From positions 186,001 through 250,000 of the IMG/VR virus record IMGVR_UViG_3300036944_001324: DNA of 64,000 bases, one strand, 5' to 3'. The translations under genes were made by a program, and so were the position numbers. The stretch's first letter is position 1. Every line of letters starts with the position of its first letter. The DNA is from a virus. The notes below the pieces were generated by a model. That model saw only the letters and a program-made list of their open reading frames with translations. It was not told the origin of the DNA and did not search any database. This document shows, piece after piece, positions 33,197-41,077 of the stretch.

Positions 33197-33481
33197 ATGC
33201 ATGGATTTGACTTGACACCGCTTTGGTGGTGGTTTGGTTTCTTGGGGATCTACATCGTTCTTTTTGTGATGCGGAAACTACCACCTCTCAAAGACAAGCC
33301 TTTGTTGTACTACTTCTTGCTGCTCGGTAGCTACGGCTTCATTACCTTGGCGTTCTACGTAAAGTTCAACTACAACTTCACAGTGATCGCCGTGTCGTTT
33401 TTGGCGTGGTTCATCATCACTGGCTTTAAGCTCGCACTACGCGCTTATGTGAACCATCAGGCACGGAACTATCGTCGCTAG
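33197..33481 (+). CDS. Three-span membrane protein (94 aa)
   Basis: Start at 33197, preceded by TGAGGTGACT; the frame is open back to 33122, immediately after the esterase stop, but the upstream codons have no ribosome site. Hydrophobic segments at about 8-26, 36-54 and 60-78 with basic ends. Probably co-transcribed with the SGNH lipoprotein. Confidence 0.72.
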   Translation: MHGFDLTPLWWWFGFLGIYIVLFVMRKLPPLKDKPLLYYFLLLGSYGFITLAFYVKFNYNFTVIAVSFLAWFIITGFKLALRAYVNHQARNYRR

Positions 33482-33494
33482 TAAAAGAATATCA

Positions 33495-33516
33495 CCAAGA
33501 GGGTAGCACCTCTTGG
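33495..33516 (+). terminator. Hairpin terminator with TATGCCGTC flank
   Basis: CCAAGAGG pairs with CCTCTTGG, loop GTAGCA; TTTTATGCCGTCTATTT follows. Confidence 0.7.
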
Positions 33517-33579
33517 TTTTATGCCGTCTATTTCTTTTTTGGTTTGCTATCAGCATCCAAGCCCTATTTAGATCAAGTT

Positions 33580-33604
33580 TTTTCAGTGATATATCATCGT
33601 TAGG
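33580..33604 (+). promoter_or_regulatory. Candidate promoter motif (GTGATATATCATCGTTAGG)
   Basis: AT-rich site 30 bases upstream of the MazG-like gene. It shares ATATCATCGTT-GG with the site at 38701. Confidence 0.4.
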
Positions 33605-33633
33605 ATAGGTACCCACTATTGAAAGATCAATCA

Positions 33634-34008
33634 ATGTCTACATTTACTCTTCACGGCTACCAAGTGGCCGTTGCTTCTTGGCTTCGCAAATGCTTCGGTG
33701 TACAACTGGCCGCCGATAAAGAAGAACGCAACCAGCGCTTCTTCGAAGAGGCCTGTGAGCTGGTCCAAGCCAACGGAATGAGTCAGAGTGCAGCGCACCG
33801 GCTCGTCGATTACGTCTACGGTCGTGAAGTTGGCGAAGTCTCTCAGGAGATTGCGGGCGTGATGGTTTCGTTGTCGGCTTTGGCCGAGACAGCCGGCGTT
33901 AGCGTCAGTGAGGCAGCCAATACAGAACTGGAACGCATCAATCGTCCCGAGATGATCGTGAAGATCAACGAAAAGCAAAAGCTCAAACCGCGTTTCTTGA
34001 ATCAGTAA
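33634..34008 (+). CDS. MazG-like nucleoside triphosphate pyrophosphohydrolase
   Basis: 124 residues; ATG at 33634. The sequence follows a well-known phage/bacterial MazG-like family: 'ADKEERNQRFFEEACELVQANGMS', 'LVDYVYGREVGEVSQEIAGVMVSLSAL', 'AANTELERINRPE', 'KIxEKQKLKP'. The acidic residues FEEACEL and GEVSQEI are the predicted Mg ligands (ExxE...). The enzymes hydrolyse NTPs to NMP and pyrophosphate, and some phage members affect alarmone levels. Upstream of the HAD-like gene in one transcript; the two may act on nucleotides together. Confidence 0.87.
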   Translation: MSTFTLHGYQVAVASWLRKCFGVQLAADKEERNQRFFEEACELVQANGMSQSAAHRLVDYVYGREVGEVSQEIAGVMVSLSALAETAGVSVSEAANTELERINRPEMIVKINEKQKLKPRFLNQ

Positions 34009-34030
34009 TAAACAAAACTAAGGAGGTCCG

Positions 34031-34909
34031 ATGAATATATCTTTAGACTGGGATGGGACAGTTACAGCGGAATCGACTGGTTTCGCCAACTTTGTCAACG
34101 ACATGAGGGCACTTGGTCACAAGGTCTATATCGTGACCATGCGGTACCCTTCGGAATGTGTTCGTGACCCCATGATGCGCAGATGGGCCCACGGTGTGGA
34201 TGGAATCATCCCCACTTCGCGACGTGCGAAAAAAGAAGTTCTGGACGAGCTGAATATTAAAGCTCATATTTACATCGACGACCATCCCGAAGCTGTGAAT
34301 AAGAGCGCTGCAGAGCTTTGGGATAAGCCAAGTCCTGAAGGTACTGTTTTCATCGTTGACCAAGTCACTGGTGAGAACGTCCTGATGGAACTGGATGACC
34401 CTGAAGATGAAAGCTTGATCGATGCGATGGAAAAAGTCCGGGAAAAGCTGCTGCTTCCTCCACCCCCCAAGCTCTCGCCGGCTATTGCGGTGAACAACAC
34501 CAGTTCCGTCCCATCAAGCCTGGATGGAAAGGGCTACCGTGTCAAGCTGGGTGTGTTTGGCGTCACTGGTTCCCAGGGTAACTTCATACCGCCGTTGACT
34601 GAAGAAACGTTGCAGAATAAAAAGCAATGGCCAGTTGTAGAGTCTGGCGTGTGTAGCTTGCGCGCTATGAAGGATTTCTCTATTCCGTTTGACCTGGTTG
34701 TTGGTCGCGTCAGTAACCTTACTGCAACGATGGTTGAAGGTGTGCAAGAGGTCTACGGCGATCTGGTTGTTTTCAACAACGACAGCTTCTTGAATAAGGC
34801 GCTGCAAGAAGAAAATCTGGAGTTGCAGTTCGGACCTTACTACCTTAAGGATGCTAACGGCGTTTTCCACAGTTTGATCGGTTGGGGCGTTAGCGTCGTT
34901 ACCCCTTAA
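34031..34909 (+). CDS. HAD-superfamily hydrolase with C-terminal extension (292 aa)
   Basis: HAD motifs: 'SLDWDGTVT' (motif I, DxDGT/V), 'VYIVTMR' (motif II Thr), a Lys in 'RRAKKEVL' (motif III region), and 'IYIDDHPEAV' (motif IV DD). The catalytic domain covers about residues 1-105. Residues 105-160 are an acidic/proline linker, and residues 170-292 form a separate unassigned domain ('GVFGVTGSQGNFIPPLTEETLQ'). It should be a phosphatase or nucleotidase; the substrate is unknown. Ribosome site AAGGAGG. Part of the MazG-like operon. Confidence 0.83.
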   Translation: MNISLDWDGTVTAESTGFANFVNDMRALGHKVYIVTMRYPSECVRDPMMRRWAHGVDGIIPTSRRAKKEVLDELNIKAHIYIDDHPEAVNKSAAELWDKPSPEGTVFIVDQVTGENVLMELDDPEDESLIDAMEKVREKLLLPPPPKLSPAIAVNNTSSVPSSLDGKGYRVKLGVFGVTGSQGNFIPPLTEETLQNKKQWPVVESGVCSLRAMKDFSIPFDLVVGRVSNLTATMVEGVQEVYGDLVVFNNDSFLNKALQEENLELQFGPYYLKDANGVFHSLIGWGVSVVTP

Positions 34910-34924
34910 ACTTTAACCGGCATA

Positions 34925-34949
34925 AGAGCCTTGCACGACGCAAGGCTCT
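34925..34949 (+). terminator. Hairpin terminator with GGCATA arm
   Basis: AGAGCCTTGC pairs with GCAAGGCTCT; the CCGGCATA flank lies 5' and TGTGTATTTTTC 3'. Confidence 0.7.
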
Positions 34950-34984
34950 GTGTATTTTTCATTGACAAGTAAAGGAAATTCATC

Positions 34985-35386
34985 ATGTTGATCATTCAAA
35001 ACATCTCGATCAAAGACAAGGTTCTGATCGTCGGTGCCAGCAGCCGTGAGATCATCTCCAGCAAAGCAGACTTTGTCTCTGCTCAGCCAGAACCTATCTT
35101 GGTTTTGCAACTTGACTTCGGTAACGGTGACCCACTGACGTCAATGGGCATCACCAAGGAGTTGGTGGAAAAGCTTGATACTCCTTGCCAGGTATTTCTG
35201 GGCATCGCGCAGAACACGTGGAGTGATCTGCCGGTCACCATCAATGAGTTGAACGTAATGATCAGCGAACTTGTCGTTAACGACGACAAAGTGGTTTTCA
35301 ATAAGTACACTGGTATTCTGGCGGAAGCCAATCCATTCCACAAGTACCGTGTTGCTACGCCTGAATTCATTTCTGAACCAAATTAG
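34985..35386 (+). CDS. Hypothetical protein (133 aa)
   Basis: ATG with AAAGGAAATTCATC upstream. Beta-rich start (LIIQNISIKDKVLIVGAS) and mixed remainder. Begins an eleven-gene operon with short gaps and overlaps extending to 38681. No family recognised. Confidence 0.75.
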   Translation: MLIIQNISIKDKVLIVGASSREIISSKADFVSAQPEPILVLQLDFGNGDPLTSMGITKELVEKLDTPCQVFLGIAQNTWSDLPVTINELNVMISELVVNDDKVVFNKYTGILAEANPFHKYRVATPEFISEPN

Positions 35387-35394
35387 GAGTAGTC

Positions 35395-35619
35395 ATGGAA
35401 GCGTTTGTTTTGGTCTGGATGATTGCGGTTGGTAACTCAACGAACACCAACACCTACAAGGTGGACTCAGGCACTGCCCCCTTCCCATCCGAGGTAGCTT
35501 GCCTGACAGCCCAAAAGAACATACTGACTGACATGGATAAATACAACAAAATGACTGAACGCAAATTCAGTATCCACGTCATTTCCATGGACTGTTACGG
35601 AAATAAGAGGACCAAGTAA
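35395..35619 (+). CDS. Small possibly exported protein (74 aa)
   Basis: The N-terminus is hydrophobic (AFVLVWMIAVGNS) and could be a signal peptide or anchor; the rest is polar with two Cys (CLTAQ and CYGNK). The stop overlaps the next start (TAATG). Function unknown. Confidence 0.65.
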   Translation: MEAFVLVWMIAVGNSTNTNTYKVDSGTAPFPSEVACLTAQKNILTDMDKYNKMTERKFSIHVISMDCYGNKRTK

Positions 35620-36002
35620 TGAGCACGCAAAATTCTGTCACTTTGTCTGCTGAAGAAGCCAGGGTTGTCTTTGTGCAACACGTAGCTGGTGTTGTCGAAT
35701 ACTGGGAAAACGAAAAGGGTTCACTCACCAACCGTGAAAGACTCGAAGGTGTAGCATTCAGTATTCTCACTGCCTTGGATGGTAGTGGATTAACGATGCC
35801 GCCTTTTACCGTACGACCCATTCCTGACGAAAAAGGCGGTTTTGATTTCTTTGGAACTGTCTGGCCGGATAAAGACCTCGGTGGAGGTCTGCACGATATC
35901 TTTGATCGGGAGCTTAAAAAGAAACCGGAAGAAAGAACCGAGCTGCAGGGTGTTCTGAAAAGATTCCGGGCCGAGATGGATAACTTTCGCGAAACGCTGT
36001 AA
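35619..36002 (+). CDS. Conserved hypothetical protein (127 aa)
   Basis: Contains 'EARVVFVQHVAGVVEYWENE' and 'RERLEGVAFSILTALDG', a pattern I associate with small conserved phage/bacterial proteins in which YW and RExLEGxAFSIL..LDG recur. No enzyme motif. Coupled to the preceding gene through TAATG and followed by another gene after 15 bases. Confidence 0.75.
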   Translation: MSTQNSVTLSAEEARVVFVQHVAGVVEYWENEKGSLTNRERLEGVAFSILTALDGSGLTMPPFTVRPIPDEKGGFDFFGTVWPDKDLGGGLHDIFDRELKKKPEERTELQGVLKRFRAEMDNFRETL

Positions 36003-36017
36003 CTAGGAAAAGTCAAA

Positions 36018-36500
36018 ATGAACATAGCCAAACTGCACCGCGTCTACCCTCTGACGAACGTTTTTATCAACGACGGTTGTCTTACGCTGGAGTCAACCTA
36101 TCGGATGCGTTTCAATCGTACTTCGGGAAGTCTGGATCTTCCCGATTACGACGTAACACCGTCCACAAAACAGTTGCGTCTGAACCTGGAGCCCATCGGT
36201 GACAACGAAGTACTGGTTGTTGTTGACACCTCTAACAGACAGCTGGCGGGTATTGAGGGTTTCTACGGGTTTTGCTTTTCGGTTGATCTTTCTGCAATCA
36301 CTGAAGAACAATGCAAAATCTTGTTCAGTATCTCTCATGGCGGGAAATACCCCTCAGTTCTTGCAAAGTTCGGATACAAAAGTGTCCAACTGGTCGTGCA
36401 CGAAATCCATGAAAAGGATTCTGGTGTTGATTACAACAGCCGGATCTGCACAATCAGCAACAACGCATATATCGCATTCATAGGTGCTTCAAATGGCTGA
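36018..36500 (+). CDS. Hypothetical protein (160 aa)
   Basis: ATG with AACTAGGAAAAGTCAAA upstream. Beta-rich, with 'VDTSNRQLAGIEGFYGFCFSVDL' and a glycine-rich C-terminal end. Overlaps the next start by eight bases. No family recognised. Confidence 0.75.
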   Translation: MNIAKLHRVYPLTNVFINDGCLTLESTYRMRFNRTSGSLDLPDYDVTPSTKQLRLNLEPIGDNEVLVVVDTSNRQLAGIEGFYGFCFSVDLSAITEEQCKILFSISHGGKYPSVLAKFGYKSVQLVVHEIHEKDSGVDYNSRICTISNNAYIAFIGASNG

Positions 36501-36714
36501 AAAGAATAAGGCTGATATGCCGCAAATTCAACCAGTCGAACGCAATGAATTGCTCGAAGCTCTTAGCGAGATGGTTCGCAAGGGTGAGCCGGTTAATATT
36601 CACGAGGCCATTGCAGTGGCTGAATACCAATCACGGTTTCAGCAAGCACGTGAAGCCAAGAAGACCCAGACCCTCTGGGGTCGTTTCTTGGCGTTCTTCA
36701 ATCACCAGAAATAA
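36493..36714 (+). CDS. Small acidic/basic protein (73 aa)
   Basis: ATG at 36493, overlapping the previous stop. A polar helix-rich product ending in basic residues (WGRFLAFFNHQK). No motif. Confidence 0.65.
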   Translation: MAEKNKADMPQIQPVERNELLEALSEMVRKGEPVNIHEAIAVAEYQSRFQQAREAKKTQTLWGRFLAFFNHQK

Positions 36715-36726
36715 CAAGGACAAGAC

Positions 36727-37140
36727 ATGAGAAACGTTGTAATGAGAAGGCTTGGTAAAGAAGGTATGTCCAACTTGCGGACATACTGGAACCATTCTGA
36801 CTTCCCTTCTGTATTGAAACAAGTGCAAAAGGACTTTCTGGACATGACAGCCATGAAGTCCGTGAGCGGCAAACCGTACGTTGTACTGTGTCTGTTGTTC
36901 ATCCATGCCATTCAAAAACTGATCGCGTTTGAGGCTGGCAAAGACGTCGATGAGTGTTTGCTGCATGAAGCAGTGGCTATCGCTGTTTACGTCACGTCTG
37001 TAAAACCAAGATCCGTTACACCTAATCGGTACTACACGTTGGTAACGACAATGATGGATCTGCAACGACACGATGAAACTTTCAACAAACTCATCGATGC
37101 TTTTCTAACCTGGGATGAAACTGAAGGAAGAAGACCGTGA
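36727..37140 (+). CDS. Hypothetical protein, paralogue of 37476 gene (137 aa)
   Basis: Shares with the 37476 product a YW...F.S.L..V.KDFL..T.....G.P.VV.CLL pattern and the 'CLLHEAVAIAVY' / 'SLLYEAIGIGGFY' helix. The fold appears all-helical. No motif points to a function. Ribosome site ACAAGGACAAGAC. Confidence 0.75.
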   Translation: MRNVVMRRLGKEGMSNLRTYWNHSDFPSVLKQVQKDFLDMTAMKSVSGKPYVVLCLLFIHAIQKLIAFEAGKDVDECLLHEAVAIAVYVTSVKPRSVTPNRYYTLVTTMMDLQRHDETFNKLIDAFLTWDETEGRRP

Positions 37141-37207
37141 AACACAAGGGCTGAACGCGAATAAGTCGTTCTATTCCATATACAACATCTGTTTCAACTA
37201 CTGAACA

Positions 37208-37453
37208 ATGTCGACTGAAAACAAAGAAAAGCGTTTTATCGCTGGAAGCAGATCTGAGTTTTTTAACGGTCTTCAAGGACCGTCAGTATTTTATCCGTTA
37301 AAGCAACACATCGTGAGAGAGAATCTCACGATCGTTGAGCAGGAGAACAGACTAATACTCAGAGCAAGAGATGCTACTGGCGGTTACTACAGTGGGGACG
37401 ACTTCACGATGTACGTCGGAAAGCCGTATAAAGGTACCGTTGGCGATAGCTAA
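37208..37453 (+). CDS. Hypothetical protein (81 aa)
   Basis: ATG at 37208 with a weak upstream ribosome site. Beta-rich, with 'LTIVEQENRLILRARDATGGYYSGDDFTMYVG'. Separates the two paralogues at 36727 and 37476. No family recognised. Confidence 0.65.
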   Translation: MSTENKEKRFIAGSRSEFFNGLQGPSVFYPLKQHIVRENLTIVEQENRLILRARDATGGYYSGDDFTMYVGKPYKGTVGDS

Positions 37454-37475
37454 ACAAACACGAGGAAAACAAAAC

Positions 37476-37880
37476 ATGAGAAAAGAAGCAGTTGATAAAA
37501 ACTTTGGCTCGGCCCTGGAGGCATATTGGACCAGGCCTGTATTCCAGTCTTTACTTCGAGATGTTCGCAAAGACTTCCTCGAAGCGACAGGTCTATCTAC
37601 CCTTGCCGGCGTACCTTTCGTAGTTGCGTGCCTTTTGTTGGCTTCAACCATGGATCGTCTGGCCGCCGGGTACAGTGGATCATCAACCCGTGATGATAGC
37701 CTGCTGTACGAAGCTATCGGCATTGGTGGTTTCTACTGGGGCGGTAACCCACGGCACCCACAAGGGACACGCTATGGTTCGTTGGTATATGCTGTCAGCT
37801 CTGCGCAGTCTGCTAACAAGGATTTCCGGGCGTTTTGTGACTCTTTCATTGCTGAAGTCTTTCAGGACATAAAACCATGA
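37476..37880 (+). CDS. Hypothetical protein, paralogue of 36727 gene (134 aa)
   Basis: ATG at 37476, preceded by CGAGGAAAACAAAAC; an extension to 37371 overlaps the previous gene. Sequence follows the 36727 product in the KDFLEATG..LAGVPFVVACLLL part and the SLLYEAIG part. Ends inside the start of the next gene (ATGA). Confidence 0.75.
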   Translation: MRKEAVDKNFGSALEAYWTRPVFQSLLRDVRKDFLEATGLSTLAGVPFVVACLLLASTMDRLAAGYSGSSTRDDSLLYEAIGIGGFYWGGNPRHPQGTRYGSLVYAVSSAQSANKDFRAFCDSFIAEVFQDIKP

Positions 37881-38254
37881 CGTTCACCTGGTCCCGTAAA
37901 GGCGGTTACGAGTGCTCTAGCACTGGTGACAAACGCTTCTCTGCTTTCCATGCCAAAATGCCAGATGGTCGCACGATCGAGCATCACTACCAATGTGATG
38001 TAAAAGGATACCAACCTGGCGGTCGTGACTGGAAACTTGGTAAAGGCAAGCCACCACTGACACCAATGACTCCTGAAGCCCTCTACGAGGCCTACAAGGC
38101 CTTGTGGGTGACGTGGGCTAAGGCTAACCCTCACCTGATGATGGAACTGCGTTCTAAGGCCTTAGAGCACAACTGCCTTCTCAGCGACATGTACGCTACT
38201 ACATCGGTCAATCAGGCTCATGCCTTGGCCGACTTACTCAACGAAGGATACTGA
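37877..38254 (+). CDS. Conserved phage protein with NQAHALAxxLN motif (125 aa)
   Basis: The sequence 'FSAFHAKMPDGRTIEHHYQCDVKGYQPGG' ... 'GKGKPPLTPMTPEALYEAYKALWVTWAKANP' ... 'NQAHALADLLNEG' corresponds to a small family common in phages (KGY.PGG..W..GKGKPPL and C-terminal NQA.ALA..LN). Its biochemical function is unknown. Starts within the stop of the preceding gene. Confidence 0.8.
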   Translation: MTFTWSRKGGYECSSTGDKRFSAFHAKMPDGRTIEHHYQCDVKGYQPGGRDWKLGKGKPPLTPMTPEALYEAYKALWVTWAKANPHLMMELRSKALEHNCLLSDMYATTSVNQAHALADLLNEGY

Positions 38255-38255
38255 C

Positions 38256-38681
38256 ATGCCTCAAGAAAAAGAAATAGAAGAAGCCAACGCACGTTTGTCC
38301 GTTAATGTTAGCGTACTTCTCGCAAAGAGAATACTGGTCACGCGTGACAACACGTCGTTCAATCCCGAAATAACCCACGACAGTGTGTACGACTTTCTGG
38401 ACGACATTCTTACCGTATTCAACTTCATACCTAATCTTGGTACCTCCGGCATCAAGAAAATGCAGGTCGGTGTGCTCGAAGGTAACACCGGATTTGAATG
38501 GATCTTCCTTTTAAACAACGGGGAAAAGTGCGGCACTGTCATGAAAGCTGATCCGGAGTTCTTTGTGAGTGTGCTGGAAAATTGGTGTAACTGGGGTAAC
38601 TGGGGAAAACCAGAAGACAAAGATTACCTCATCTCTGAACTCGGTAACTTCCATAAGCAGTTGCTTAGAGTTGATTTCTGA
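38256..38681 (+). CDS. Hypothetical protein (141 aa)
   Basis: ATG at 38256, one base after the previous stop. Mixed alpha/beta with aromatic C-terminal repeats (NWCNWGNWGK). No family recognised. Last gene of the operon starting at 34985. Confidence 0.72.
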   Translation: MPQEKEIEEANARLSVNVSVLLAKRILVTRDNTSFNPEITHDSVYDFLDDILTVFNFIPNLGTSGIKKMQVGVLEGNTGFEWIFLLNNGEKCGTVMKADPEFFVSVLENWCNWGNWGKPEDKDYLISELGNFHKQLLRVDF

Positions 38682-38700
38682 GATTGGTGATTTAAAGAAA

Positions 38701-38724
38701 GCCTGGCGACATATCATCGTTTGG
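38701..38724 (+). promoter_or_regulatory. Candidate promoter motif (GCGACATATCATCGTTTGG)
   Basis: Matches the 33580 site over ATATCATCGTT-GG. It sits just upstream of the 38771 gene cluster. Confidence 0.4.
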
Positions 38725-38745
38725 AGGAACAGCACATCCTCCAAA
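38720..38745 (+). other. Leader hairpin
   Basis: TTTGGAGGA (38720-38728) and TCCTCCAAA (38737-38745) pair perfectly. It begins inside the candidate promoter site, so in a transcript starting here it would be a 5' stem-loop of the leader. Confidence 0.5.
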
Positions 38746-38770
38746 CATCCTCAACTTCCAACTTCCTCAG

Positions 38771-39409
38771 ATGAACGCTAAACGTCAACGTCACAACACG
38801 AAATCCAAGGAAAGCGCCTCGCAAGAGCGAATGGCGCATTTCGCTTTCCTCTATGGTGACATCCGAGAGCAGGTGAACTCGGTGGGTTACGAGAGTAACC
38901 TTGCAGGTAAGGAGCTTGCACGTTTTTGCGTGCGTGCTGGGTTAGGTGGTCATGAGCGCGATCAGGCAGTGTTCCTGTACACCACGTTGTGCCACGTGGG
39001 CGTCTGGGTCAAGCAAGCTATTGAATCCGCCGAGATCAATGCCAATAGCAAGGTGCGGCATCTGAAGGCTTTGCGGCACAACTTGTCAGTGGTAACGATT
39101 CCGTATCCACCCATGCTGAACATGGAGCCCTACATCGCGAATCTGCGTGGGTTCTACGAGGCAGCGGATTTTTACGGGCGTGAGAAGTTAAAGCGGATCT
39201 ATCTGATCCAGCATCCGAAAGAAATCAAGACGCGTGTAGTGTTCGACGAGCATCGCACGTTTCAAACGGACGAGTTGATCCAGGGTGTTATTACCCTGGA
39301 GATGGCTCGTCACGCCGGTCACCGCATCAAACTCGGTGACTTCGATGACAAGGTGCAATGGTTCAACGCATTGCTCGAATCTATCAAACCTAAGGAAAGA
39401 AAGAACTAA
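38771..39409 (+). CDS. Hypothetical protein (212 aa)
   Basis: First gene of a four-gene cluster. The product is soluble, helical and His/Lys-rich. Stop and next start overlap (TAATG). No known domain visible. Confidence 0.75.
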   Translation: MNAKRQRHNTKSKESASQERMAHFAFLYGDIREQVNSVGYESNLAGKELARFCVRAGLGGHERDQAVFLYTTLCHVGVWVKQAIESAEINANSKVRHLKALRHNLSVVTIPYPPMLNMEPYIANLRGFYEAADFYGREKLKRIYLIQHPKEIKTRVVFDEHRTFQTDELIQGVITLEMARHAGHRIKLGDFDDKVQWFNALLESIKPKERKN

Positions 39410-40065
39410 TGCTCGTACTCCTGTTGTGGTTCGGGTTGGTTCCTAAGGGACAAGCTATGAAAATGAATCCAGTTAAATTGGTGATCGGAACCATGATAGG
39501 AGTTTTGCTCTTCGTGATGGTGTTTCCGTTCATCTTGATGTTTGAGTTGTTCTGGAGAATGACGCCACACGTCAAGACGTCTAAGCGTGTTATTGCTTTG
39601 GCTGCTCAGTTTGAGTCAGAGGTAACCAAGATCAATCTGAGCACGACAAGCAACACGGCAGCGTTTGAAGCTGTGACTGCTTTGGCTAGACAGCCGCATT
39701 ACAAAGAACTGGTGCAGCGTAGATCGTTGTACCTAGGCATCATGACTATTGCAAGCTACCTTCTTCCTCCCGAGAAGTTCAAGAAGGATGAGTTTGTAGT
39801 AGGTTATTTTGCGCAGATGGGTGCAGGGTTACTTACTGGCAAACCCAAAGAGCTACACATCGCGAACATGTTCGCCAGGGCTCGCAGCGCCAGTGATGTG
39901 GCGGTAGCTTTGATCTACTCTGGATCGCTTGTGGAAGAAGACTTCCGTAGGCATTTTGCAGGCACAAATCCGCAGCATGTGTGTGACTTCCTTGCAGCCA
40001 GCATCGATGAAGTTCTCGCGATGCCTAACGTGGAAAAATACAAAGAGCCGGGACCATGTGGTTGA
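39409..40065 (+). CDS. Membrane-anchored protein (218 aa)
   Basis: The N-terminus has one or two hydrophobic segments (about 2-12 and 22-46), then a soluble helical domain. The start is either 39409 (overlapping the preceding stop) or an ATG at 39457 (MKMNPVKL). The soluble domain is presumably cytoplasmic. No family recognised. Confidence 0.73.
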   Translation: MLVLLLWFGLVPKGQAMKMNPVKLVIGTMIGVLLFVMVFPFILMFELFWRMTPHVKTSKRVIALAAQFESEVTKINLSTTSNTAAFEAVTALARQPHYKELVQRRSLYLGIMTIASYLLPPEKFKKDEFVVGYFAQMGAGLLTGKPKELHIANMFARARSASDVAVALIYSGSLVEEDFRRHFAGTNPQHVCDFLAASIDEVLAMPNVEKYKEPGPCG

Positions 40066-40496
40066 AGTTTGTTGACTGGTTGAAGACCAGCGTACTGCGT
40101 GTCGAAGAGCTCCATTGGATCGAGCGACCTAACTCGTTCGCCAAAACGCTCAAGAAAATCATCACGGAACAAGCCAGTGGTTACATGCGTGATGTTCACT
40201 TCCAGGTGAACCACGTGAACAACCGGACACTGATCAAGGGTTCGGCAACCATGACGCTCTTCGACGGTGAATACACTTTCGAGGACATCGTCTATTTTGA
40301 TGGTGTGCTCGGTAGGACGAGCTTACACATGACCATCAAATGCGAAGCCATTTACCACGGAGTGATACCGTCGATGAATGTGAAGCTTCGTGTGAACGAC
40401 AAGGTTTTCAGTGGTGTAGTGGGTCTTACCATGCGTTTCAAACGCGGGCTTGATGTACTGCATTTGAAACATTCTCGAAATAGCACTTCCCACTAA
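40056..40496 (+). CDS. Hypothetical protein (146 aa)
   Basis: Overlaps the preceding gene by ten bases. Beta-rich with 'LIKGSATMTLFDGEYTFEDIVYFDG'. The first part (NSFAKTLKKIITEQASGYMRD) has a helix-then-beta plan like the following paralogue trio, but no clear identity. Last gene before the 40511 hairpin. Confidence 0.72.
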   Translation: MWLKFVDWLKTSVLRVEELHWIERPNSFAKTLKKIITEQASGYMRDVHFQVNHVNNRTLIKGSATMTLFDGEYTFEDIVYFDGVLGRTSLHMTIKCEAIYHGVIPSMNVKLRVNDKVFSGVVGLTMRFKRGLDVLHLKHSRNSTSH

Positions 40497-40510
40497 CCTA
40501 AAGCAATCAG

Positions 40511-40533
40511 GAGAGGCTATCTGCGGCCTCTCC
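40511..40533 (+). terminator. Hairpin terminator with TATGCCGAC flank
   Basis: GGAGAGGC pairs with GCCTCTCC around TATCTGCG; then TTTTATGCCG follows. Confidence 0.7.
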
Positions 40534-40565
40534 TTTTATGCCGACTACAAAGAAAGGCTAACGCC

Positions 40566-41072
40566 ATGCACAACTTCCTGAACTTTCCTCGTCTGGTTTT
40601 CGACGCTGTTTTCAGCAACAACCTTAAAGACGACAAACCAGGTTACTGGACAACCACCAAGATGGGTGTAGTGACGATGGATGTCACTAACGAGGATTTC
40701 TTGGCATCTCTGAAAAAACAGTTGATCCAAAAAGAGCTCATCGACCATGAACAATCGGTTAACGTCGAATACTCATTCCTCAGTAGTGAACAAGCGGTTG
40801 TCAAGCCAGACGTCGGGCCTGAAAACTTCAGATGGTCAGGCTTCATTCGACTGGACATTCGGGCCGGCGGTAAGTACGCTACTATCACGTTCTTACCGGG
40901 ATTAGATGTAGCGGTGAACGTTCCGTTCTATTATCACTGGTTCCACGAGGGGGTAGTCACTGGTGACACATGTCTTTACTTCGGACAAGAGGACATGGAT
41001 GATCCAGAAGAGCTGCGGGCTTTACTGGCAGAACACATCGCCCATTACATCGCGCAATCTCACGACGTATAA
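40566..41072 (+). CDS. Hypothetical protein, paralogue family A member 1 (168 aa)
   Basis: ATG with AAAGAAAGGCTAACGCC upstream. Key stretch 'SGFIRLDIRAGGKYATITFLPG' is matched by 'GGMVLDIRAGGIYHTFKFNP' in the 41783 product and 'GGFVISVRVNNKYAMLSFSS' in the 41078 product. All three have an N-terminal helical segment ending in a KLxxxL helix, a beta core and a C-terminal helix. Function unknown. Confidence 0.78.
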   Translation: MHNFLNFPRLVFDAVFSNNLKDDKPGYWTTTKMGVVTMDVTNEDFLASLKKQLIQKELIDHEQSVNVEYSFLSSEQAVVKPDVGPENFRWSGFIRLDIRAGGKYATITFLPGLDVAVNVPFYYHWFHEGVVTGDTCLYFGQEDMDDPEELRALLAEHIAHYIAQSHDV

Positions 41073-41077
41073 AAATC

